64,000 nucleotides of DNA from the NCBI GenBank assembly GCA_018136815.1, contig CM030944.1, forward strand, positions 2,581,834 through 2,645,833, written 5' to 3'. Below are positions 19,535 through 29,870 of this stretch, piece by piece. A model generated the notes under the pieces. It was not told the origin of the DNA. It saw only the letters and a program-made list of their open reading frames with translations, and did no database searches. Made by a program: the position numbers and the translations under genes. Position 1 is the stretch's first letter; every line of letters starts with the position of its first letter. Origin of the DNA: Isochrysis galbana. Lineage: Eukaryota; Haptophyta; Isochrysidales; Isochrysidaceae.

Positions 19535-19590
19535 GGGACTGAAAAGTTGTGTCCAATTAGCTAGTAGGATTGGCTAGGACATAACATTAA
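19535..19590 (+). repeat. Partial copy of the 270-bp repeat 3' end
   Basis: Shares ttgtgtccaattagctagta and taacattaattta with the ends of 17655-17935 and 31435-31705. Confidence 0.65.
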
Positions 19591-19679
19591 TTTATTTTAT
19601 TAGGAGTCCCGCTTTCCTCCTTCAGCTCCCCTCATCATCACGACTAGAGTTATTAATACTGTTTTGGAAAGGAGAAGAG

Positions 19680-19795
19680 AGAGAAGAGTACTCCTACTCT
19701 ACACCTCTGGAGTAGAGTAGAGTAGAGCTAGAGTACTCTACTCTAGACTCTCTTCTAGAGAGAGTACTCTAGAGTAGAGTAAAATCCTGTGGAGA
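19680..19795. promoter_or_regulatory. Self-complementary AGAGTACTCT/CTCTAGAG cluster upstream of the SIR2 gene
   Basis: Dense repeats of agagtactc, gtagagtagag, actctactctagac and ctctagag make most of this stretch able to pair with itself. It ends about 75 bp before the SIR2 start codon. The string agtactcctactcta also occurs at about 60958, upstream of NUF2. It may be promoter architecture or simple-repeat expansion. Confidence 0.35.
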
Positions 19796-19868
19796 AGAGT
19801 AAATAGAGAGTGAAGGGCAAGCAAGAGGAAGAAGAAGGACCTGATCGATCTGCCGCGAAACGGCGACG

Positions 19869-22607
19869 ATGGTAGCGACGAGCTCGACGATTGCGCCCCC
19901 GCTCTCCTCGTACCAGCAGAGGCTCACAAAGCACTCGTCGCAGCTGGCCCGTGTGCGCGCGCTCGCACTGAGCGCAGGGCCCCCGATGCCGCCAGCCCAT
20001 CCTGACAAGCCGCTGCGCACGGGCGAGACGGTAGAGCGCCGGCTGTGCAGGCTGGAGCCGGCCGCCACGGCTGCCGCATGGCGACTGGACAAAAGGGAGG
20101 CTGCCCCTGGCTCGGCCTCAGGCGCGCCGAGCCAATTGAAGGCGGCATTAGACCACTGTACACGCCCAAGCGTGCGGATGGCCTACCGCTCCTCCAAAAC
20201 TAGAGGCTCTTCGTCTGCGAGTTCCGGCGGCTACTTGGAAGAGAAGCTCTTTGCGGCTGTCTCCGAAGCGGGTCGTGCTGGATCACCTCCAGCGACCGGA
20301 CCGACAGCTGATGGACAGAGCAAGGAAGAGTCGTGTGCTTCTGCGCCCCCGAAGGAAGCCGCGTCGAGTGGTAGCCATCTGGGGGTGGCGACTGGCTCGC
20401 CAAGATGCGCGCGTGAAAGGGATGCAACAGGGGGCTCGCAACATTCTCTCCCTGCTGACTACATGTCTGCACGCACTGCGAGCGTCAAGACAGCACCCGA
20501 GACTTTGTGCGACTCGCGTCCAGATCGAGTTGGCCAGCCGTTTGCGCCATTGATTCGTCAAGACGCCGGACGCACACGTGCGCCAGGAGCGTCAGCTGGG
20601 ACATGCAAAGGGTTAGCTGTGCCCAGAATGGCCAGTGTACAGCAGCTGCAAGCACAGCTGCAGCTGCAGGCGGCGACCGAAGTGGAGGCTGCAATTACGG
20701 CGCATGCAGATGGCAACCGACTAACGCGAGTTACGGATGCCAGCTTTGCGGCCTTTCTTGGGCATGGTTCGCCGGCCGACACATCGAGAGAGATGGGGTT
20801 GCCAGCCAAGACGTCCCAATCTTGCGTTGAGAGCGCCCTGTCCTCGTCCTTAGCCGACGCACATTTCAACGATCAGGCCTCAAGCGCATGGGCGCTGGCG
20901 CCTGCCACCACTCATATTGGGCGGAATACACCCATGCGTGGTGCTTCGAGACCTCGCTCCCGTTCGGACTCAGTGCCGCCGCTGGAACTTGATGCGGCGC
21001 GTAGCCCTCAAGGGGCAGTTGTTGAGGTCGAGCCAACACGGGCAGGAACACCTCTTGATGCTGACGCGCGTGGTGCCTTCTGCGCGGCTCCTGGAGACAC
21101 TGAGCCCACTGGTTCGAATGACCCCATTGCTGATGGCGTCGCCGCTGTACGCATGGAGACACCTCCGAGGCCCCTCACTCCAATGAAGGCAGGGAGCGGA
21201 TATGCGCGAGCGGCAAAGGCCATCCTCAATGCCGATTTCATCCTCATTGCTGCGGGTGCCGGCTTCTCGGCCGACTCTGGCCTTCCCGTCTACAATGGCA
21301 TCGCCAATATACCGGCATACAACCAAATGGGCGTCACGTATGCCGACTTGTGCCAGCCCATCTGGGCCAGGCGCGACCCCGAGATCTTCTTCGGATTCTG
21401 GGGGTCTTGCTTCAATTCGTACTTCGACTCGGAGCCGCACGAAGGGTACGCTATCATGAAGCGATGGAGTGACGACATCGTTGCCAAGCGGAAGCTTGCG
21501 GTGGCCAAGCAGCCTCCAAATCTCGCGTCGGCTAAAGGCAAGTCCATAAAAAGGGGTGGCGCAGTGGCGCCGACGCGTTTCGCACACGGTGAGAAACTAG
21601 TGAAGCCCGAGGCCTCCTGCCGTCCAGCCACGACTCCTGGGCCTCGGCGGCAGAGCTCAGTTGCGCGGACAAAGTCAGCACGCCAGGGCAGGGCGCCTGT
21701 GGCGACGACTAAGGGCAGATTAATGGGACCCTCGTCCAGAGGACAATCCACGACGGACTCTGTGCTAGGGGGTGGTGACGAGCAGAGCGAGGATTCGAAT
21801 GACGAGGGCTCGAGTGAGGCGCAAGGCCCAGCGCTTGTTGCTTTGCCGGCGAGCTTCATCTACACGTCGAATGTCGATTGTTTCTTCAGGCGTGCAGGCT
21901 GGGCGGAACGCCAAATCCTTGAGATCCACGGCAATATACAGCGCTGGCAGTGCTCAGTGCCGTGCGCCGAGTCGCTCGCATCTACGGCCCCCATTTGGAG
22001 CTTGGACGATGACCGCCGCTTCAAAGTGGACCGCGCTTGCATGCGGGCCCCGATGCGCAAAGACCGGCCAGAGGTGCCGGGTGCTCCCGTGCCCGGCGGC
22101 GAGGGGCTAGGTGACCGTCCTCCATCTGGCGCCAGGAGCGCGAGTGCCATGGCGACCGCCATGGCCCCGCTCAACCACGAGCGCTGCATCCACTGCGGCA
22201 GGTTGGCACGCCCATGTATCCTGATGTTTGGGGACGACGGATGGATTGGCGACGCCTTTGACGGTCCCGGCGGAATTGGACATGATCCTGCTGCAACGTA
22301 CCGCTCCTGGGAGAGGCAGGTGCGCCGGGCTCTGCGCGAGGACCGCAGCAAACGGCTCGTCATCGTTGAGGCAGGCTGCGGCCTGCGCGTGCCGACGGTT
22401 AGGCGCAACTCGGAGCGCCTCCTGCGCCTCACGGAGAAGTACGGCACAAAGCTGATTCGCATCAACCCGGAGAGGCCCGATAACAAGAAGAAGCCCACAG
22501 CCACTATCTCGCTACGCGATACGTGCCTTACAGCCGTCCGGCTTATTGACGAGGAGATGGAGGCCATGCTGGCCGCACCCGTAGCGCCTTCCGCAGGGAA
22601 GCTTTGA
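19869..22607 (+). CDS. Large SIR2-domain protein (sirtuin-like)
   Basis: Single 912-residue frame with ATG at 19869. The first 440 residues are Ala/Ser/Pro-rich and probably disordered. The SIR2 domain starts with the NAD-binding GAGFSADSGLP (about 463-473). The TxNxD-type motif appears as TSNVDCFFRRAGW (about 666), followed by LEIHGN, whose His687 would be the catalytic base. Zinc-ligand-like cysteines occur as QCSVPC and CIHCG (about 773), and GCGLRVPTVRRNSERL near 835 fits the late NAD-binding region. About 200 residues are inserted between the first two motifs, with a low-complexity Lys/Arg/Ser-rich loop. Sirtuins remove acyl groups from lysine, or ADP-ribosylate, using NAD; the target here is unknown. 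Arg and Lys clusters in the insert could be nuclear localisation signals. Confidence 0.85.
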   Translation: MVATSSTIAPPLSSYQQRLTKHSSQLARVRALALSAGPPMPPAHPDKPLRTGETVERRLCRLEPAATAAAWRLDKREAAPGSASGAPSQLKAALDHCTRPSVRMAYRSSKTRGSSSASSGGYLEEKLFAAVSEAGRAGSPPATGPTADGQSKEESCASAPPKEAASSGSHLGVATGSPRCARERDATGGSQHSLPADYMSARTASVKTAPETLCDSRPDRVGQPFAPLIRQDAGRTRAPGASAGTCKGLAVPRMASVQQLQAQLQLQAATEVEAAITAHADGNRLTRVTDASFAAFLGHGSPADTSREMGLPAKTSQSCVESALSSSLADAHFNDQASSAWALAPATTHIGRNTPMRGASRPRSRSDSVPPLELDAARSPQGAVVEVEPTRAGTPLDADARGAFCAAPGDTEPTGSNDPIADGVAAVRMETPPRPLTPMKAGSGYARAAKAILNADFILIAAGAGFSADSGLPVYNGIANIPAYNQMGVTYADLCQPIWARRDPEIFFGFWGSCFNSYFDSEPHEGYAIMKRWSDDIVAKRKLAVAKQPPNLASAKGKSIKRGGAVAPTRFAHGEKLVKPEASCRPATTPGPRRQSSVARTKSARQGRAPVATTKGRLMGPSSRGQSTTDSVLGGGDEQSEDSNDEGSSEAQGPALVALPASFIYTSNVDCFFRRAGWAERQILEIHGNIQRWQCSVPCAESLASTAPIWSLDDDRRFKVDRACMRAPMRKDRPEVPGAPVPGGEGLGDRPPSGARSASAMATAMAPLNHERCIHCGRLARPCILMFGDDGWIGDAFDGPGGIGHDPAATYRSWERQVRRALREDRSKRLVIVEAGCGLRVPTVRRNSERLLRLTEKYGTKLIRINPERPDNKKKPTATISLRDTCLTAVRLIDEEMEAMLAAPVAPSAGKL

Positions 22608-23120
22608 CAAACTCTCGGGCGGGCGCTCCTCGGTGGTTTCAGAGCGCCGCGAGGAGATCGTAAAAAAGTTTCTTGATAATCTACGGCCGCGCCCGGGGCG
22701 TGCGCTAGCTGACTGCACACCACCATAAACCATACTTCCCTCATGCACCCTCCCCCCTCGCTACACGGGTGAGGACCAGTATCAGGGGGTTGATTCGCCT
22801 CAAGTATAGTTCTTCGGGTGTTTAGTTCCCTGCTCCAAATTCGCGGCTTCCTCCTAGTGGAGCAGACGGCTTACGTGATGTCGGCGCGTGTTGGTGTGAT
22901 AAGTGCTGAGATCTCAAGCGTTAAGTGAGGCGATTAAGAGCTAGGAGAGGCGAGGGCGGTAGAACAGCTCTCCTAACATAGTGATTGGTAGTAGGGGTGA
23001 GAAGAGACTTCTACCTAACTAATGCTGAAGGTTTTTGATATGTTTCCTTTACGGTCGCCGGCCACATTGGGCCATAGTTGCTCGCTCTAACGACAACGCT
23101 CAGGTAAACTGATATTAAAG
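22608..23120. other. No gene; 3' flank of the SIR2 gene
   Basis: Nothing recognisable; modest GC and no open frame with family resemblance. Confidence 0.35.
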
Positions 23121-23128
23121 TTCACACT

Positions 23129-23311
23129 CCTACATGTGAAACACAGCCAAACTTAGAAAAAAACAGCAAAAACAGTATGTTTTTTGCCGTCGAAAAAAAA
23201 CAGTGTAAAAAACAGATGTGCGGGGTAGGGGGGCCGCCCGAAATAAAACAGCGAAAAACATATGTTTTGGGCCTCCGAAAAAAAACACTGTTCCTGTGTT
23301 TCACATGTAGG
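23129..23311. mobile_element. MITE, hAT-like, 183 bp with 8-bp target duplication
   Basis: Terminal inverted repeats are CCTACATGTGAAACACAG (23129-23146) and its exact reverse complement (23294-23311). The element is flanked on both sides by TTCACACT (23121-23128 and 23312-23319), a perfect 8-bp target-site duplication. The interior is A-rich and also partly palindromic. An 8-bp duplication is typical of hAT and some other cut-and-paste families. No coding capacity. Confidence 0.88.
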
Positions 23312-23339
23312 TTCACACTACTCTTGCCGCACACGCGAC

Positions 23340-23560
23340 TCTGGACTCTGGCTCTGGACTCACTACTTTTTCGCCGCAAGCGTTCTACACCCCCCACACC
23401 CCCGGCCCTTTCCCCCCCGCCATAGCAGGCGACTGCCCCCGTGCGCGTTCTGCACCCCCGCACACCCAACTCATTTTATACTTGGTTGCGATGGAGCGCG
23501 CCGCCGCGACTCCCCTCTCCTTCGGGCACTCAGCTACTCCTCTACAGTGTACTGAAGATA
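23340..23560. repeat. Dispersed G/C-rich and hairpin repeat, copy 3
   Basis: Contains a relative of 61205-61280 (ccggccctttcccccccgcc) and then aactcattttatacttggttgcgatggagcgcgccgcc at about 23469, the same block as near 491. A GA-rich microsatellite follows at about 23690-23799, in the leader of the next gene. Confidence 0.5.
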
Positions 23561-23695
23561 TTCTGTCGCAAGCCAGCCGCGCCCATTCGCGCCCCCCCCA
23601 TCGGAGCAGACAAAAATAGACTAAACGAGAGAACGAGAGAAGCTCGCGAGAAGCGCACGGCTTGCCCAAGGAGGGAAACGAGAGAGAGAGGGAGA

Positions 23696-23738
<43 letters not shown>

Positions 23739-23799
23739 AGAGAGAGGGAGGGAGGGAGGGGGGGAGGGGGGGAGGGGGGGGGGAGGGAGAGAGAGAGAG

Positions 23800-26700
23800 A
23801 TGTCGCGCCGTCGCGCCGAGCGGAGCGGTGGCCGACTGGGCTCCCGCCTCCCCTTTGAGGAGCTCTCAGTCGAGTGGCCTCTGGATCTGGAGCAACAACG
23901 GCTCGCTGCATGCGAGACTCTGCTGCTGTGCATCCCACTCGAGAGTGTGAGCCAGGCGGAGAGACAGAGCCTCTCCAGGATGCTCACATCTCTCCTCGGG
24001 CCCAACGGTCCCAGCCTTGACAGCCTCGCACAAGGGATCGCCAACGAGGGAGTGGGAGAGCACGTGCGGCCGTACCTGCACTACAGGCTGCTGCTTCTAC
24101 TGCAGAAGCAGCCACATGCCTTCAAGAGCGCCGACGCCTTCGTGAGCTGGGCGACTCGCCAGCTCGCCGTGTTTTGCTCGGCGCTGATGGGCGTTGTGCG
24201 CAGCACCAGGCATGCGAGGCCGCGTACGCCGCCCGTAGCCCTTCACTCAGATCCCGGCCGGCCTAGTGGCGACGTGAGCCTAACGGTGGCACTGCGTACA
24301 TGCATGCAGCAGCTGCGGGGGGTGCTCTCGCGGTATGAAGCTATCGCAGCAATTGCACAGGCATCGCGAAAGCAGTTGTCCAATGGGCTAGACGAGCAGC
24401 CGCAGACAGAGAGCGAGGCGGAGCCGAGCGGCGAGCTGCTCAGTCCCGTGAACTCCTTGGACAACGGGCCCGTTGATGGCACTTCAAGCACCTCGTCGCT
24501 TGCTGGCCCGCCGCTCTCTACATCGGCCGACGCTGCAGCCTCGGATGCCTCCGGAGCAAGAGACGCCGAGTTCAGGGCGGGCATATCGTCTCCGGGCCCA
24601 GCGGCGATTGCATCACTCGCCGATTGCACGTCCAATGCTGTTTCGGCGGCAGATGGGGAGTTGGTGGCCTGGTTAGACGAGTACAATGCGAGCTTGCGGT
24701 ATCTCCAGGAGCTTACATGGACCGCCTATGCGCAATTGGACGGAGAGGCTGCACGTGCCACGTTTGAGCACCGCCTCCCGCTGTCGTTCCCCATCAACCT
24801 GCGGCACTACGGCACGCTCCTTCTCTCCACATTCGACGCTGAGCAAGGAACTCCCCTGACACAGACCGAGGAGGCCATCGCCCTCCTGCGGCGCCCCCGT
24901 GCGGCGCTCTTTCCAAGGGACGCTGCGGCCATCCACCTGGTGTGCCTGGCGGAGGCGACCTTCGTGACCCACCTGATGTGGCCCAACGGCATCGAGCTCA
25001 TCGAGGCGGTCAAGAACAGGATCAAGGACGCCACTGCCGCTCTCGAGAAGGCAATCATCACTGCCACCGCACCCGCACTCCAGTTGCTGGCAACCCCATC
25101 TCCGTTGGCGGTGCCTTATGGCGGCTGCGCATCGCTTCCCTTGCGAGAGGCCGCTCCTGCTATGAATGCTCCATCCGCCGCGGCCAACCCCGGAGCGGCT
25201 ATACCTGCGGCTCACGGGGCCGCCGTCCCCACGCGTACGGTGGCACGAGCTGCTTCCGCCGAGTTGCGAGGGTGCCTGAACGTGCTCGAAGCTATGCGTT
25301 CTCACTTTGGCCACGTGCTGTCGTCCCTGCATCGCCACTTCCCCGGAGGCAAACTGCGGAAAGTGCTCGAGAACACCTTAGATGCGCACGTAATGCTCTT
25401 CACTATGCACTCGAATCTCGCCGCGCTGCGCGAGAGGCAACGCGCCCTCGTCGTCTCCCATCGCCAACCCCACCAGCTACAGCAGCCTGCAGCAGCCAGC
25501 ACCTGTTCTTGTTGCAACTCTCCCGCCATCTTGGCGAATGTCACCTCACAATGTGGTGCGGCGCCAAATGCGGTGGTGCCAAGTCAGGCCGATGAGAGCA
25601 AAGACGATTCATCTCAGCGCAATGGGCCGCCTCCCTCGCCCCTGATCGCTCCAACACGAGAATCTCAATCCGGCACACACGCAAGCCCAGTCTCGACTTC
25701 ACCCGACGCCTCGCCATGCCCATGCTCGTTGTCGATTTCTGCGTCCACGTCCGCACCCCACTCCACTGGCCAAAGCGTCACGGAGAGCCCACGCCTCGCT
25801 TCAGCCGCTGTGCCCGCCCCACGGCAACCGCTGCCTATGAGTGCGGCTACTCGAGTGGGGACAGCTAGTAGCGAACAGCCGAACACCTTACAAGGCGAGG
25901 CACAGGATGTCGTTTATGAGGCGCGCAGGTCTGATGTCAAGCCGCTCGTTGTGTCCACACGCAATGTCAGCAACGGGATCCCGGCGACCAGCACCCCCGT
26001 TCCCAACGCCGCTGCCGATCCCGCGGACTCTACCAGAGCTGCTCCGCTGTTCGCCTTGAATGCTTCTGGCGCTGGTTCCTTTACGCCCCCCGGCTTCGTC
26101 ACGCCCGTCGCGTCGCTCACCCCCGTCGCATTATCAGACACCTCAGGGACCACACCACCCCTCTCGCCGAGAGCCCTCTCTATTGATGCTGGTGGGACGG
26201 CCCGCCGGCCATTTTCTGAGGGCGATACCCTCGTTGGACCACAGACCGCTCCGAGCATCTCGTCTACCATTCCCGAGGACTCAGTTCTCACATCGGGCTC
26301 CAATCCGCCGCCCTCTGCGCCAGCCTCAGGGATTGCTGCCTTTCTGAGCAAGCTCGGCATCGCAAGGGGTGAGCGCTCCGACCGCGGACGGGGAGGCGAG
26401 CGCCGGCTTGAGGGCCTCGCGCTGCGCGCCGTCAATCTGTATGCGCGGTCGCCCGCTGACCGGTCGCATGCTGGTGGCGGCTCGGAGGGTCAACTTTGGC
26501 CAACCCCAGTGTCTGTGTCACTGAGTGGGGTGAGCGACCGGGAGGCGGCGGCCGAACTTCAGCGTGAGATGCAGCGGCTCTACCTCGTGTCGATCTGGCA
26601 TGCATTTGTAGACCTTTGCATCCAGACATCATCGCTCCGCCCGGCGGCAGGAATCCTCTCGTGCACCGCCTCCGCCGACTTCTCCTCCTTCGAAGGTCTG

Positions 26701-28870
26701 GGCTCGCTTGGAGACCGAGCTCTGTCTCGCACCTCAGGGGTACGAACAAGCGAAGCTATCACTTCCGGCGTCACATCCTCGGTCAATCCGAAACGGGCAA
26801 ACGGGGTATTCGAGGTAGCGCCGGTGCGTACACCTAGCAATAGCTCGCCTTCCAGTGGGGACCAAACACTAGTTGGGGCCGACGTGACGCGAGGCGCGTA
26901 TGATCGTATCATCAATGTGGCTCAGATGACGCAGATCGTCATGAGGATGAGTCCGCTCCTCATCGCGGAGCGGGACTGCTTCGTCCCCGTCTTTGCGCCG
27001 TACAGGCTTGACATCGGCGAGGAAGCTCTGCTCGAGTGGGGAAGGCTCTTCCTCGAGCAGCTACGAGTGACCTTGCGCGCTCACGCAGCGGCAGCTGATA
27101 CTGCTGACGAGAAGGAGAAGGCTCTGCTCAGCTTCACCGACCTATGGAGCGCGATGCGACGCTTAATCACCTTCGGCGAGGGGAAAATTTGGGCTTCAGT
27201 GCCCCTGTACGCAGCGCTTTCGCCTCTGGAGCCCCTCGTAGCGGTGTGGGTGGCAAGGGACAAGGAGCTTGTCCTTGACCACACCCTCGACGAAATCGCG
27301 GCCGAAGTTGCCTCGTCAGGTTGGCAACGTTCGGTAGGCGCTTTGCGAGACGACGTTTGGGGGCAGGCACCGCTCTTTCCGACGGTGAAGAGGCTGTTTA
27401 AGGCTCTCAAAGGCAAGGATGATGAGAAGGGTGGCTGGAACCCGCTCTACTTTCGCTTGCCTCCCCGCCTCGCATACGTTTCGCTCCCCCCCCTCGTGTC
27501 TCAACTCGCTTCGGCTCTGCTTTCCTACTGCAGCCTCTTGACGAGCGGTCTACCCGCTGGTGTTCCTGAGACGGCAGTACCAACGGAGAGTCCTCTCATT
27601 AGCGGTGCAGGATGGGTTGGCCGGCAGCACGACAACGTGGTGGCGGAGGCGAGTCGCCTACGCATGCGCCTGCAGCGGCAGCGCGACGCACTCGATGCAC
27701 TGCGCACATATACTCCCAAAGAGGCCGTGCGCAACCGCTCAGGCTATTGGGGCTCCTTCGTCGTCTCGCTCGGGCTCGACTCAGCCGCGCAAAGGAGGTG
27801 CTCTGCGCTTCTGGATGAGCTCAATTCCCAGTCGCTTCACTCACTGTGCGCGCGCGCAGCCTCTGCCGCCGCGGTCTTGGACGAGCTCAATGGGCCAGAT
27901 GGGCTGCTCACCTTGTTGGACACTGCCGCCAAGTATGCAGAATGGGATCAGGTGTCGCCGAAGGCCGCCTTCTCCGACGTCAATGACTTATATCTTGAAG
28001 CGCGCAATCACATATACGAGTACATCGGCGTAAAGGTGTCGCCTGACTATTGTGACCCACTGCGCGGTGTGGGGGCGGCTGTGCTCGCCCACGAGTATTG
28101 GTGTAGGGTTTGTGCGCACGCGAGTCCTAGGAACGTCACGTTGAATCTCCACGTGGCCTCTTGAGTGTCGCCCTGAATCCCGTCGCGCGAATCCTGCCTA
28201 GGTGATCTTTGGGGAGCTCCGCGACGACATTCTTCTCAACCTGTACGTGCCAACGCCCTCCCAGAATCGCATCGCTGGGGCTCTGAGGCTGCTCGACAGC
28301 AAGCTGGGAGAGCTACATTATTTACTCCCCGATGAGGTGAGTATGCACTTACTTTGCATGCGTGCTCGATCCTCGGCACCACCATGCCATGGTGGAAGGG
28401 CCATACCCATCGCAATTCGGCCGAAGTCGGAGAGAGCCGCCTTGCCCAACCAACTCCGTCGCCACATCCATTCTTCACAGGTCTATCGCCGTCAAGTCCT
28501 CCTGCACATCTTCCGCTCTTTCTGCACTGCTCTAGAGGTCGTCTTGCTCGACCCGCTGCCCCTGCGTGATTTTGCAGCCGATGATGCCAGTCTATTCATA
28601 AAGGACTTCATCGTTGTGCAAGAATTCTTCATGGCACGCAATGAGAACAACGAGCCGCAAGGCTTGATGGAGTACGATATCCAAAGCTATTCTGGCACGG
28701 GTAGGCTCTTGGAACTCTTGCGAATGATGGCCTTGTCTTCCGAGGAGGTTGTGCATCTACACTCCGAGCATCAGCAGTTGGGCCATGATCACCTAGTAGA
28801 ACTCTCCGCTAAGCTCCTTGCAAAGCGGACTGACGAGGTGGCTCGACGATGGGTGGCCTCCAAGCCGTGA
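23800..28870 (+). CDS. UNC13/DUF810-like (MUN-domain) protein
   Basis: Exons 23800-28035, 28202-28336 and 28481-28870 join in phase 0 (GT-AG introns of 166 and 144 bp) into 1586 residues. The start is the ATG directly after a GA microsatellite. The junction restores IGVKVIFGELRDDILLNLYV (residues about 1410-1428), and after intron 2 the frame gives VYRRQVLLHIFRSF, VVLLDPL and a late KDFIVVQEFF block. This order (a conserved helix with a bulky F/Y-rich loop, an SQNRI segment, then the helix ending in LLDPLPLRDF and an acidic helix) matches the C-terminal MHD2 part of plant DUF810/PATROL1 and animal Munc13 proteins, which tether and prime vesicles at the plasma membrane. Residues about 15-110 also look helical and conserved, whereas about 200-900 are Ser/Pro/Ala-rich. 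No C2 domain is evident. Family assignment is by pattern only. Confidence 0.65.
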
Positions 28871-29532
28871 TGTTGCAGTCGTTGATATGTTGTGATCTAG
28901 TCAATATCCGCAAGGGATGCACCCGACGATAATGGCATGTCGACAAAGCTAGCGACAGCCATCTATTGAGCGAGCACCTCGGGAACAACCACACGCCACG
29001 TTTTATGTAGGGATAGCATTGCCCAGAGCATGGCATCGCCACCACTGCTTTATGGTTCACCGTGTGCCATGCCACCATTACGTCTTAGAGCAATCGCTCC
29101 ATCCACGCCCTCCTTTCCACTTGTAGCGAGCAAAGAATAGAATAGGACTACTCGCCAACGCGAGAACGTGTACGCGATTACACCGCTTCGAGTGACGACG
29201 ACGACCACCTGCTGGCCAACCTATAAATAAGTGATGAGTTCAATAATTTATTGCGACGAGCTTGGTGGCTCTTGCACTGGCCGACTCATGATAAAGCCCT
29301 CCAACTAAGTGGATCTTAAACTATCTAAACCTAAACGCGAGCGAAAAGCGTTATGGAAGCACGCGCTCGACGCCTGGTTTTCCCGAACCGGACTGGGGAG
29401 AGGCACTGTTCTCTCCACAATCCCGACAGAAAACTCACGGGAAGCCTCATGGGCAACCCCTCACTCCCAACCAAGGCTTGTAATAGTTATGGCCCGCCCG
29501 GCCTAAAGGCGAAGAAAATTTTTCGGGAGATA
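28871..29532. other. No gene; 3' flank
   Basis: No supported coding region. Near 29390-29460 is cactgttctctccacaatcc, which may belong to a retroelement, but I see no second copy here. Confidence 0.3.
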
Positions 29533-29630
29533 AGGCCTTATGTCCTTCGAAATTTGTCCTGAGAGTAAGGCCTTACTTAACGTAAGGCCTTACTTTAACC
29601 GCTTACCTCTCAGCTTGCATAAGGCCATTT
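29533..29630. repeat. Cluster of TAAGGCCTTA palindromes
   Basis: ataaggccttat, gtaaggccttac and cgtaaggccttac lie within about 60 bp, with cataaggcca a little further on. Each is a 10-12-bp palindrome, and two neighbours together form a longer inverted repeat around ttaacg. Confidence 0.5.
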
Positions 29631-29664
29631 ACCAAGCGCCAAGCGCTTATTTCCGGGGGATACC

Positions 29665-29870
29665 GCCCCGCCCCCCCCCGCCCCCCCCCCCCCCCCCGCC
29701 TCCCCCCCCCCCCCCCCCCGGCACCCCCCGCGCCCCCCGCGACCCCCCCACGACCCCCCCCCCCCCTCCGCCCCCCCCGCGCCCCCCCGCGCCCCCCCGC
29801 GACCCCCCGCGCCCCCCCCCGCCCCCTCCGCCCCCCGCCCGCCCCCCGCCCCCCTCTCCCGTGGGCGGCC
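29665..29870. repeat. Poly-C (poly-G) tract of about 200 bp
   Basis: Runs of up to about 20 C broken by single G, T or A. The long Pro, Gly or Arg frames read from it are composition artefacts. Confidence 0.95.
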
